DNA of 64,000 nt from Lewinellaceae bacterium (GTDB lineage: Bacteria > Bacteroidota > Bacteroidia > Chitinophagales > Saprospiraceae). The stretch lies in assembly GCA_020636375.1 (NCBI GenBank), contig JACJXZ010000003.1:62001-126000 (forward strand), written 5' to 3'. Of this stretch, positions 42,874 through 50,710 are shown piece by piece (position 1 is the first letter of the stretch; each line of letters starts with the position of its first letter). Under the pieces are notes generated by a model, which saw only the letters and a program-made list of their open reading frames with translations, was not told the DNA's origin and did not search any database. The translations under genes and the position numbers were made by a program.

Positions 42874-45429
42874 ATGAAGAAAAAACTATCCCTGCTGGCC
42901 GCCGCCTTAGCTGCCTGCCTCGCGCTTCTTTTCATCATTCCGAACGCATTACCGGAGGAAGCCGGAAGAGGCACCCCGGAAAAAAAAGAACAAACCCCTA
43001 CGGACTGGCTTTTCAACCAGCGCGCCTATCCCCACAACCACATCGATTTCGAGGCCTACCGGGATGCCGTCCGCCAAACCCGCCTGGCCCGGGCATCAGT
43101 GCAGAGCCGGGGAGACAGCGAAGGCTGGGAAGTGGCCGGCCCGGTCAATATCGGCGGCCGGATCACGGATATCGCCCTTCATCCGACAGACCCTGATATC
43201 ATTTATGCCGGCGCATCGGTGGGCGGCGTATTCAAGTCAACCGATGGCGGCGTTTCCTGGGAAGCAGTATTTGAAAATGAAGGGGCGATGTCGATCGGCA
43301 ACATTGCTCTGGCACCTTCCGATCCGGATATCCTGTACGTAGGGACTGGCGAGGCCAACGGCGAGTCTGCTTCAGGCGCCTTTTTTGGCGACGGCGTTTA
43401 CCGCTCGGTCGACGGGGGGGCAAGCTGGCAGTACCTGGGCCTGGAAAACTCCCAGCACATCGGCCGCATTGTGGTCGACCCGCAGGATCCCGGGCGGGTC
43501 TTCGTGGCGGCCGCCGGCCGGTTATATGGGAAAAGCGAGGACAGAGGCTTATACCGAACCGAAAACGGCGGGCTGAGCTGGGAAAGGGTGCTCTACGTCA
43601 GCGATTCCACCAGTTGCATCGACGTGGCGATCAACCCGCAGAACCCGGACATCCTCTACGCCGCCACCTGGGAGCGCATCCGCCTGCCCTGGGAGCGGAG
43701 TTATGCCGGCGTGACTTCCCGCCTGTACCGCTCCTCCGACGGCGGCGATACCTGGGAGCAACTCACCGAAGGCCTGCCGCCCAGCGATGAACAGCGGGGG
43801 CGGATCGGCATCGCCGTCTCTCCGTCCAACCCGGATATTTTATACGCCACGTTCACCACCAACGAGATCACGAACGTCTTCGACGGCATATACAAATCCC
43901 TGGACGGAGGAGACACCTGGTTCCGCGTAGACAATGGCACTATAGATGGCATTTATGCTTCCTTCGGCTGGTTTTTCGGCAACATCCGGGTAGACCCCAC
44001 CACCCCGGACGTGGTTTACGCTATGGGTGTTCAGTTGTACAAATCCGTCGACGGAGGGGTGAGCTGGAGCGATATTACCTTCATGCACGTGGACCAGCAC
44101 GGCCTGGAAATCCATCCCCTGAATCCCAATTTCGTCGTCGCCGGCAACGACGGCGGCATTTACATCTCGCAAAGTGGCGGGAACAACTGGTCGCATGTCC
44201 AGGTGCTGCCCCTCACCCAATTCTACGAGTGTGAGATCGACTTCCTCCAGCCGGACCGGATTTACGGTGGAACCCAGGACAACGGCACGATACGGACCTT
44301 GTCCGGAAACACAGATGACTGGGACAGGATACTCGGCGGCGATGGCTTTCACGTCATTGTGGATCCAACGGATAACAACATCATCTACGCCGAATTTCAG
44401 TGGGGCAACCTCTACCGCTCGTATGACGGCGGATTCGATTTCGACTTCATTTTTAACGGCGGAAACAATGACCGCACCAACTGGAACACCCCGGTCGTCC
44501 TCGACCCCTCTGATCCTGCGGTTCTTTATTACGGCGCCAACCGGCTCTACCGCTCGCCGGACCGGGGGAACAACTGGGCACCCATCAGCGGAGACCTGAC
44601 GGATGGCCAGCATCCCAGCGGCAGCCAGTCATTTGGCACCATTACCAGCATTGCTGTGGCACCCACCAACTCCGAAGTGATCTATGTAGGGACGGACGAC
44701 GGCAACGTGCAGGTTACCCGGAACGGCGGCCAAACCTGGGAAAACATTTCACAGGGCCTGCCGGAGAGATACATTACCGAAGTGGCGGTCGACCCTTATG
44801 ATGAGCAGGTGGCCTACGTCACCCTGTCGGGCTACCGGTTTGTTGACTACCAGCCTCACGTGCTGCGGACCGCCGACGGCGGCCAAACCTGGGAAGACAT
44901 TTCCGGCAATTTGCCGGAGATTCCCGTCAATGACATCATTATAGACCCCGCGGCCGGCCAAACCTTGTACATCGCCAACGACCTGGGCGTATGGTACACC
45001 GAAGACCTGGGCCTGGCCTGGCAGGTGCTGGGCAACAACCTGCCCATGACCGTAGTGAACGACCTCGATTTCCACCCCGAAACGCGCATATTGATCGCCG
45101 CCACCTTCGGCCGGTCCATACAGAAGTACCAACTGGAAGATGTGATGGTTGGAACCTCGGAGGCAACAGCCTCCCGGGGAGATAAACTGGAGATCTTTCC
45201 CAACCCGGCGCAGGCCGAAGCCTCCATCCGGTTCAGCTTGCCCGCATCGTTGGAAGCCAGGGTCGAACTCTTCAACTTGTCCGGGCAAAAGGCCGGAACC
45301 ATAGCTGAGCGCCAATTTGATGCCGGCGAAAACCAGGTGCCTCTGGATGTAAGCCGACTGCCCGCCGGCCAGTATCTCGTCCGGTTGTATTCGGCGGATA
45401 TGATCCTGACGGGGCGGTTCGTGAAGTGA
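42874..45429 (+). CDS. Asp-box beta-propeller protein with T9SS tail, paralogue
   Basis: 851 residues from MKKKLSLLAAALAACLALLF, a clear signal peptide; an upstream TTG would add 11 residues. It shares layout with the preceding gene: the DWLFNQRAYPH-HIDFEAYRDA lead-in, then EVAGPVNIGGRITDIA, about ten Asp-boxes (STDGGVSW, SVDGGASW, SSDGGDTW, SLDGGDTW, TADGGQTW) and a T9SS domain (LEIFPNPAQAEASIRF to LTGRFVK). The two lie 66 bases apart and are probably co-transcribed from tandem duplication, but are well diverged. Expected to be surface-exposed. A terminator follows. Confidence 0.9.
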   Translation: MKKKLSLLAAALAACLALLFIIPNALPEEAGRGTPEKKEQTPTDWLFNQRAYPHNHIDFEAYRDAVRQTRLARASVQSRGDSEGWEVAGPVNIGGRITDIALHPTDPDIIYAGASVGGVFKSTDGGVSWEAVFENEGAMSIGNIALAPSDPDILYVGTGEANGESASGAFFGDGVYRSVDGGASWQYLGLENSQHIGRIVVDPQDPGRVFVAAAGRLYGKSEDRGLYRTENGGLSWERVLYVSDSTSCIDVAINPQNPDILYAATWERIRLPWERSYAGVTSRLYRSSDGGDTWEQLTEGLPPSDEQRGRIGIAVSPSNPDILYATFTTNEITNVFDGIYKSLDGGDTWFRVDNGTIDGIYASFGWFFGNIRVDPTTPDVVYAMGVQLYKSVDGGVSWSDITFMHVDQHGLEIHPLNPNFVVAGNDGGIYISQSGGNNWSHVQVLPLTQFYECEIDFLQPDRIYGGTQDNGTIRTLSGNTDDWDRILGGDGFHVIVDPTDNNIIYAEFQWGNLYRSYDGGFDFDFIFNGGNNDRTNWNTPVVLDPSDPAVLYYGANRLYRSPDRGNNWAPISGDLTDGQHPSGSQSFGTITSIAVAPTNSEVIYVGTDDGNVQVTRNGGQTWENISQGLPERYITEVAVDPYDEQVAYVTLSGYRFVDYQPHVLRTADGGQTWEDISGNLPEIPVNDIIIDPAAGQTLYIANDLGVWYTEDLGLAWQVLGNNLPMTVVNDLDFHPETRILIAATFGRSIQKYQLEDVMVGTSEATASRGDKLEIFPNPAQAEASIRFSLPASLEARVELFNLSGQKAGTIAERQFDAGENQVPLDVSRLPAGQYLVRLYSADMILTGRFVK

Positions 45430-45437
45430 TGATATAA

Positions 45438-45475
45438 CCCGGTGCCCGGCGTTTCGCCAGGCACCGGGATTTTCT
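45438..45475 (+). terminator. Terminator after the propeller gene pair
   Basis: CCCGGTGCC pairs with GGCACCGGG across a 13-base loop, followed by ATTTTCTT, 8 bases beyond the stop. Confidence 0.8.
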
Positions 45476-45565
45476 TCCTGATTTGCCTCTCTGCAATTTG
45501 AGTAACTGCCATAAACTTATTTCCCTGCTCTCAGTTTATTAAGTGAAGTTTCAAAACGAATAGAA

Positions 45566-46567
45566 ATGCGCGTGTCTTTTGCCTCATCCTGCATGCTCTT
45601 GTTACTGGCCCTTCCGCTGCTGAACGGTTGCCAATTGCCCGATAAGGCAGAGCATTCTGCTCATAAGGCCGCCGCTTTTGCCGGATATGCCAATCATTCA
45701 AAACCAAACAACATGCGGACTATCAAAAAACTGCACCAGGCTGTTTACAGCCCCATCGACGACCTGATCACCTACCGCGCCATGCCCACCGGCAGCATCC
45801 GGCATCTCGACCCCTTCCTGTTCCTCAACCACCACGGGCCCCAAAAGTATGGACCGAACAACAACGGCCTGCCCTTTGGCCCGCACCCCCACCGGGGTTT
45901 CGAGACCCTGACCTATATCCTGCAGGGGGACATCATGCACCGGGATTCTATGACCGGAGAGAGCGTCATCAACGCCGGAGGCATTCAGTGGATGACCGCC
46001 GGCAGCGGATTGGTCCATGCGGAAGTTTCTTCGGAAGCTTTCAAAAAAAACGGCGGCATGGAAGAGGTCATCCAGATTTGGCTCAACCTGCCCTCCCGCC
46101 TGAAAATGACGAAACCCAACTACATCGGCCTGCAGCAGGAAAGCATTCCGGCTATCAAGCTGGATGAAGGCAGGGTGACGGTTAACCTCATCTCCGGAAC
46201 ATGGGGTGACACCCAGGGGCCGGTCCCCTCCCTGACCGGCATCCACACCACAAGCATCGAACTCCGGAAAGGAGGCGTCCTGCAAACCGAAGTCGACGCG
46301 AGGCGGAACATCCTCTTCTACGTCGTGAACGGAGAAGTGGAAGTCAACGGTCAAACTGCCGCCACGCATACCCTGGTGGAGTTTGCCAACGAAGGCAAAG
46401 CCATTACTGCAAGGGCGCTCGCCGACGCCACGCTGATCTTCTGCCACGGCGAACCTTATAACGAACCGATCGTCGCTCACGGGCCGTTCGTGATGAATTC
46501 GGAAGCGGAAATCCGGCAGGCCGTCATGGATTACCAGAGCGGGAAGTTGGGCGGGCTGGAGGATTGA
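45566..46567 (+). CDS. Pirin family protein with lipoprotein signal
   Basis: 333 residues. A lipoprotein signal with lipobox LNGC (about 19-22) precedes an alternative start, MRTIKKLHQ, at about residue 50. The bicupin pirin fold follows. The N-terminal cupin holds the metal site: two His in GPHPHRGFE (about 108-112) and His/Glu in GSGLVHAE (about 150-157). The signature GPHPHRGFETLTYILQG is textbook. Pirins bind iron; some act as quercetinases or redox-sensing regulators, normally in cytoplasm or nucleus. An exported form would be atypical. If translation begins at residue 50 the protein is an ordinary cytoplasmic pirin of 284 residues. Confidence 0.9.
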   Translation: MRVSFASSCMLLLLALPLLNGCQLPDKAEHSAHKAAAFAGYANHSKPNNMRTIKKLHQAVYSPIDDLITYRAMPTGSIRHLDPFLFLNHHGPQKYGPNNNGLPFGPHPHRGFETLTYILQGDIMHRDSMTGESVINAGGIQWMTAGSGLVHAEVSSEAFKKNGGMEEVIQIWLNLPSRLKMTKPNYIGLQQESIPAIKLDEGRVTVNLISGTWGDTQGPVPSLTGIHTTSIELRKGGVLQTEVDARRNILFYVVNGEVEVNGQTAATHTLVEFANEGKAITARALADATLIFCHGEPYNEPIVAHGPFVMNSEAEIRQAVMDYQSGKLGGLED

Positions 46568-46590
46568 GGGAGAACTGCCGGGGATAGGCT

Positions 46591-46654
46591 ATATTGTTAT
46601 ATTGTTATATTGTTATATTGTTATATTGTTATATTGTTATATTGTTATATTGTT
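46591..46654. repeat. Eight tandem copies of ATATTGTT
   Basis: 64 bases of perfect 8-base units, with two more degenerate units at about 46945-46956. Copy number may vary between strains. Confidence 0.9.
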
Positions 46655-46944
46655 ACCAGTTGTGCTAGTGCGTGAGGAACGAAGTTCCGGGGTAATTACT
46701 GGTTATTAGTTATTGCGCCTGACATCGGCGTAAAGCGCTGGTTATTAACCAATAACCATTAACGGCATGTTGCTCCTGGCGGTGAAATAACTCCCCCGTT
46801 ATTTAGTGCCGAAAGCACTAGTTCTGACGGAGCCCCGGAATTTGGGCATTTGGGAGGCTGCTCCTCCTTTAGGAGGTCGGGAGGCGGCGCAGGGGATGCC
46901 CAAATTCCGGACATCGGGTAAATAAACCAGCACAACTGGTATTG
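46655..46944. repeat. Nested inverted repeats after the pirin gene
   Basis: The outer arms ACCAGTTGTGCT (from 46655) and AGCACAACTGGT (to 46944) enclose a GGTTATTA-rich palindromic stretch and a second repeat. Its 15-base arms (46835-46849, 46896-46910) are perfect and flank a CCTCCTTTAGGAGG core like those at 1.48 and 61.48 kb. No gene is supported here. Confidence 0.6.
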
Positions 46945-47045
46945 TTATATTGTTGAGGCCGCTCCGGGGAGGCAGGTTGTCGCTCCCGGCCGGAAGGCAA
47001 CAAACAACGAAATAAGCCCGAAAATTCGCCGGCAAATACAGAATC

Positions 47046-47687
47046 ATGGCGGAACTACTGGAATGGATGATGCAGGCCGACCAAATGCTGGGAGAATTCA
47101 TCTCCCGTTACGGAAACCTTGTCTATCTTTTCCTTTTCCTCATCATTTTTGTCGAAACGGGCCTGGTGGTCATCGCCTTTTTTCCGGGTGACGGGCTACT
47201 CTTCTCTGCCGGCCTTTTTGCCGCCGCCGGTTCGCTGGAGCTGGCTGTTTTGCTGCCGCTGCTGTCGGTAGCCACCATCGCCGGCAATACTTCCAACTAT
47301 TACATCGGCAGATACCTGGGGCACCGCTTTTTTCAGAAGAAAGATACCGTCTGGGCCCGGCAACTACGGAAAGCCCATCAGTACCACGAGCGCTACGGGC
47401 CCTGGGCGGTGGCCCTCAGCCGCTTTTTCCCGTTCATGCGGACGCTGGTGCCCTTCGCCGCCGGCCTTACCCGGATGTCTTTCCGGCTGTTTACTCCTTA
47501 CAACATCCTGGGAGGGATGGCCTGGATCTGCGCCTACGTGCTGGCCGGTTTTTTCTTCGGGGGAGTGCCCTGGGTCAAGCGCCACTACGGGCTTATTTTT
47601 TCGGGGCTGATCCTTTTCCTGTTGCTGGTTTTGATCTATGGAATAGGCAAGGCGTTCTGGGACCGGCGCCGACGGGCGGGGGACTAA
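47046..47687 (+). CDS. DedA family membrane protein
   Basis: 213 residues with four or five hydrophobic segments. The DedA/SNARE-associated core is clear: ETGLVVIAFFPGDGLLFSAG (about 37-56), GNTSNYYIGRYLG (about 79-91) and FFPFMRTLVPFAAGLTRM (about 128-145), with the conserved Glu, Asp and Arg residues needed in E. coli DedA proteins. Members sit in the inner membrane, and some act as undecaprenyl-phosphate or phospholipid flippases. Single gene, preceded by the repeat region and followed by a hairpin repeat. Confidence 0.93.
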   Translation: MAELLEWMMQADQMLGEFISRYGNLVYLFLFLIIFVETGLVVIAFFPGDGLLFSAGLFAAAGSLELAVLLPLLSVATIAGNTSNYYIGRYLGHRFFQKKDTVWARQLRKAHQYHERYGPWAVALSRFFPFMRTLVPFAAGLTRMSFRLFTPYNILGGMAWICAYVLAGFFFGGVPWVKRHYGLIFSGLILFLLLVLIYGIGKAFWDRRRRAGD

Positions 47688-47730
47688 GCGTGTGATGTAA
47701 CAAGGGCATTGAGAAAACGCCGGAAACCAG

Positions 47731-47803
47731 GGTTGTCGGTTGTTTGTTGCCGATTGTTGGGCAGAAGGCCCCAGTGACAACAAGCAACCAACAACAGACA
47801 ACC
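47731..47803. repeat. Hairpin repeat (GGTTGTCGGTTGTTTG type)
   Basis: Arms 47731-47750 and 47784-47803 match at 18 of 20 positions. The word is shared with 22036-22080, 7296 and 27570. It sits between convergent DedA and DeoR genes and could act as a bidirectional terminator. Confidence 0.6.
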
Positions 47804-47852
47804 TGCCCGGCCTGGAGCGATGACTGGAGTATCGTTTTTCTCACGACCTCCG

Positions 47853-48602
47853 TTATATCACCTGTATCCCCGCCGCTTTATACGGCCCCAACAGTGCGTG
47901 GCCGGGGTCTAATTCAGTGATCAGATAGTCGACTTCATCGATGGGGGCGATCCTGATCTTCTGTGCATTGTCCAGCTTTTCGGAAATGGCAAGGACGGCC
48001 ACCTTTTCGGAGGCCTTGATCATGGCGCGCTTAACGTCGACCACCTCCCAATCGGAATCGGTGACGCCAATCCGGGCGTCGATGCTGTTGGTGCCGATCA
48101 GGCAAAGGTCGGGGCGGATGTCGTGCAATACACTGATAACCTCGCCGCCGGTACTGATCTTGGCGTTTCGGGAAATGCGCCCCCCAATGAGGATGGTTTC
48201 GGAATTGGGGTGCTCGGCCAGTTGCAGGGCCACCAGCAGGCTGGGCGTGTAGAAGGTGACTTCCAGTTCCGGGGGAAGGATCCGCGCCAACTCCACCGTG
48301 GTTGTTCCGCCGCTGATGAGCACCAGCATGCCGTTGGAGAAAAGAGGGACCGCCTTGCGGGCAATGGCGGTCTTTTCCTGGTATTTGTAAATATCCCCCC
48401 CCCGGTAGGAGTTAGTCTGGAAAGATTTGGAAAGCGCGCCCCCCCGTACCTTGACCAGCTTGCCTTCCTCCGCCAACTCCTGGAGGTCCCTCCGGATGGT
48501 GTCTTCCGAAACGGCCAGCTTTTTACTCAGGTCGGCGTGCAACACCTTGTTGCGGATGTTGACTTCTCTCATGATCAGGGCATGGCGCTCTTTTTTTAAC
48601 AT
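47853..48602 (-). CDS. DeoR/GlpR-family transcriptional regulator
   Basis: 249 residues. The N-terminal winged helix (about 1-60) has the family signature LSKKLAVSEDTIRRDLQEL followed by KVRGGAL. The C-terminal sugar-phosphate sensor domain (about 75-235) has SGGTTTVELARILP and GLIGTNSID-type residues (LIGTNSIDARIG). Members usually repress sugar catabolic genes and respond to a phosphorylated sugar. The gene lies downstream of SusD on the same strand across a 48-bp repeat array, so control of the SusCD locus is possible but unproven. Confidence 0.92.
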   Translation of the reverse strand: MLKKERHALIMREVNIRNKVLHADLSKKLAVSEDTIRRDLQELAEEGKLVKVRGGALSKSFQTNSYRGGDIYKYQEKTAIARKAVPLFSNGMLVLISGGTTTVELARILPPELEVTFYTPSLLVALQLAEHPNSETILIGGRISRNAKISTGGEVISVLHDIRPDLCLIGTNSIDARIGVTDSDWEVVDVKRAMIKASEKVAVLAISEKLDNAQKIRIAPIDEVDYLITELDPGHALLGPYKAAGIQVI

Positions 48603-48749
48603 CGGACATGTTTTTGTGAATATTGACTAATGATTTGGGATGGAGCCTGGGTGACAATTTTGTACAGGTGATTGCTCTTGTAATATTGCAAATTATTGCA
48701 GATAATGCTATTTATTTTATGGTTTTCTACTCGGATATGCAGTTCAAAA

Positions 48750-49092
48750 GACAGGATGGACAGGTTTGGGGGTTCGATGCCGGGGGAGGACAGGATGAAC
48801 AGGATGGACAGGTTTGGGAGCTCGATGCCGGGGGAGGACAGGATGAACAGGATGGACTGGACGATGCCGGGGGGAGGACAGGATGAACAGGATGGACAGG
48901 TTTGGGGGCTCGATGCCGGGGGAGGACAGGATGAACAGGATGGACAGGTTTGGGGGCTCGATGCCGGGGGAGGACAGGATGAACAGGATGGACAGGTTTG
49001 GGGGCTCGATGCCGGGGGAGGACAGGATGAACAGGATGGACAGGTTTGGGGGCTCGATGCCGGGGGAGGACAGGATGAACAGGTACCGCTTT
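48750..49092. repeat. 48-bp tandem repeat, seven units
   Basis: The word CAGGTTTGGG recurs at 48761, 48809, 48897, 48945, 48993 and 49041. A seventh unit near 48857 lost 8 bases and the surrounding word. Units contain AGGATGAACAGGATGGACAG and a G-rich part. The 48-base period keeps frame and could encode a 16-residue repeat (MNRMDRFGGSMPGEDR), but nothing else supports translation. Confidence 0.85.
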
Positions 49093-49118
49093 AGCGCTGG
49101 GGTTGTGAGAAAAGTTTG

Positions 49119-49336
49119 GACAGGATTGACAAGATTTTCAGGATATGTACACCATTGTTGAGCAATTCATTACATCTTGTAAATCTTGTTAATCCTGTCT
49201 ATTTTCAGCCTTTTTGCACAACCCCTGGGGACTCGATGCTGGGGGGAGGACAGGATGAACAGGATAGACAGGATGCACAGGTTTGGGGTACTGGCAATCC
49301 TGTCCATCCTGTCTCTCATTCCTTGTTCATCCTGGA
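49119..49336. repeat. Inverted and degenerate copies of the GACAGGAT repeat
   Basis: GACAGGATTGACAAGATT (49119-49136) pairs with its near-complement at 49182-49199 (17 of 18). Further GACAGGATGAACAGGAT copies at 49245-49285 face ATCCTGTCCATCCTGTC at 49308-49325. The array abuts the SusD stop codon. Confidence 0.65.
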
Positions 49337-50668
49337 TCAGATAGGCGGATCGGCAGGGGTATTGGGGTTGCTTTCCCTTTCGTTATCCGGATAGGGGTAG
49401 AAATTCCGGTTTCTTTCCGAAGCGAAATCCGCATTCGTAGGTGTTGCCGGCGGCTCGGGGCGGCCAAACCGGCGGCTGTCCTCCAGGGAAGTACCGATGA
49501 GGAACAGCTCGATCCTGCGGTTTTTGTAGATTTCATTCAGCAGGGCCTGCTGGTTTCCTCCGGAGGAGTAAGTATCCGTCAGGCCGGCGCCCAGCCCGTA
49601 GGCGTCGTCGTCGGCCGTCTTTTGGCGGACCATATTCAGGGCGGCCTCGGCGGGGCCGGCCTGGCCTTTCCTGGCGTTGGCCTCGGCTATGATGAGCATC
49701 ATCTCTCCGGGCAGGTAAGCCGGGATGGAAGCGGTTTGGGAAGCAAAGAAAGGGGCAGCCAATTGTTCCACCGGCAAATTTCCGTAGAGGGACGTATCGC
49801 CAACCATATTCAGATAAAAGCCGATCCTGGCATCTGCCGCATCAGGGAGCAGTTCATCGGGCAGGCCGAAGTTGGCCCGGGGGGCGTACTCCACGTTTCC
49901 GACGAAGAAGCCGTTAAAGATCGGGTTGGCATTCTCTTCATCATAAGTAAGATAAGAAGTGGCGCTCAGGTCCACCTTGCCGGCGGCGGCGATGGCGGCG
50001 TCGTGATTGCCGACGGCGTTGTGATACCGGGCCAGATAGGCGTAGAGCGTGTTAAGCAGGTCGATCTCGCCGAAGGGGCCGGCCAGTTCGGCGGGCAGGG
50101 CAGTACCTTCCATCGCCTTGGCGGATTCGTCCAGGATGCGGATGGCCTCGGCGTAAACGGCGGCCCGGTCGCTGAAGGTGGCGTCGTTGTTCGGGGAATT
50201 GAAGACCGGCGCCTGCTCCCAGTTCTGGGCGAGGATGCCCAGGCACATGGCGCGGAACAGGTTGCCGTAGGCCAGCAGGCTTGCCCGGGTGTCATTCGCC
50301 AGCGATACGTTATCTATGCCGGCTACCAGGTTTTCGGCCATGCCTTTCACCCGCATGACATTGGTAAAGAGCCGGGTGACCCGCTCGTTGTCGCCATTGA
50401 GAGCAGTCCCGCCGATCTCCAGCTCTTCGAGGCTGGAGAAAGTCGTCATGGCCGCTGCTTCCCGGGTTGTGACGGAAGGGTATAAGACGGCGATGCCGTA
50501 AGCGCTGGTGGAATAAAGCTGGCGGACGCCGACGGCCAGGGCGATGAGGCCGTCTTTTGTGTTCAGCACCTGTTCCTCGGTAGCTGCATTGGGGTTCACC
50601 AGGTCCAGTTCGCAGGCTCCAAGGGAGAATACCAGGATGGTGATCAGAAATTTATTGATGATTTTCAT
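49337..50668 (-). CDS. SusD/RagB-like nutrient-binding lipoprotein
   Basis: 443 residues. The lipobox LGAC is at about 16-19. Four TPR-like helical pairs typical of SusD follow (AYGNLFRAMCLGILAQNWEQAPVF region; LNTLYAYLARYHNAVGNHDAAI), and the C-terminus carries the family's RRIELFLIG and DSRRFGR signatures, usually ending near NFYPYP as here. SusD lipoproteins cap the SusC barrel on the cell surface and bind the imported glycan or peptide. The gene is 42 bases downstream of SusC. No glycan-degrading enzyme is adjacent, so the substrate is unclear. Confidence 0.93.
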   Translation of the reverse strand: MKIINKFLITILVFSLGACELDLVNPNAATEEQVLNTKDGLIALAVGVRQLYSTSAYGIAVLYPSVTTREAAAMTTFSSLEELEIGGTALNGDNERVTRLFTNVMRVKGMAENLVAGIDNVSLANDTRASLLAYGNLFRAMCLGILAQNWEQAPVFNSPNNDATFSDRAAVYAEAIRILDESAKAMEGTALPAELAGPFGEIDLLNTLYAYLARYHNAVGNHDAAIAAAGKVDLSATSYLTYDEENANPIFNGFFVGNVEYAPRANFGLPDELLPDAADARIGFYLNMVGDTSLYGNLPVEQLAAPFFASQTASIPAYLPGEMMLIIAEANARKGQAGPAEAALNMVRQKTADDDAYGLGAGLTDTYSSGGNQQALLNEIYKNRRIELFLIGTSLEDSRRFGRPEPPATPTNADFASERNRNFYPYPDNERESNPNTPADPPI

Positions 50669-50710
50669 GGTTATCGCTTTTCATGGATGATGAAAAAAAT
50701 ACAAGCCGGC

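Noticed and set aside
48750..49092. CRISPR array
   Set aside because: The units are contiguous 48-base tandem copies with no unique spacers, and there are no cas genes nearby.
48696..49161. Protein of MNRMDRFGGSMPGEDR repeats
   Set aside because: Open frames follow from a repeat period divisible by three. There is no start context, domain or flanking coding sequence.
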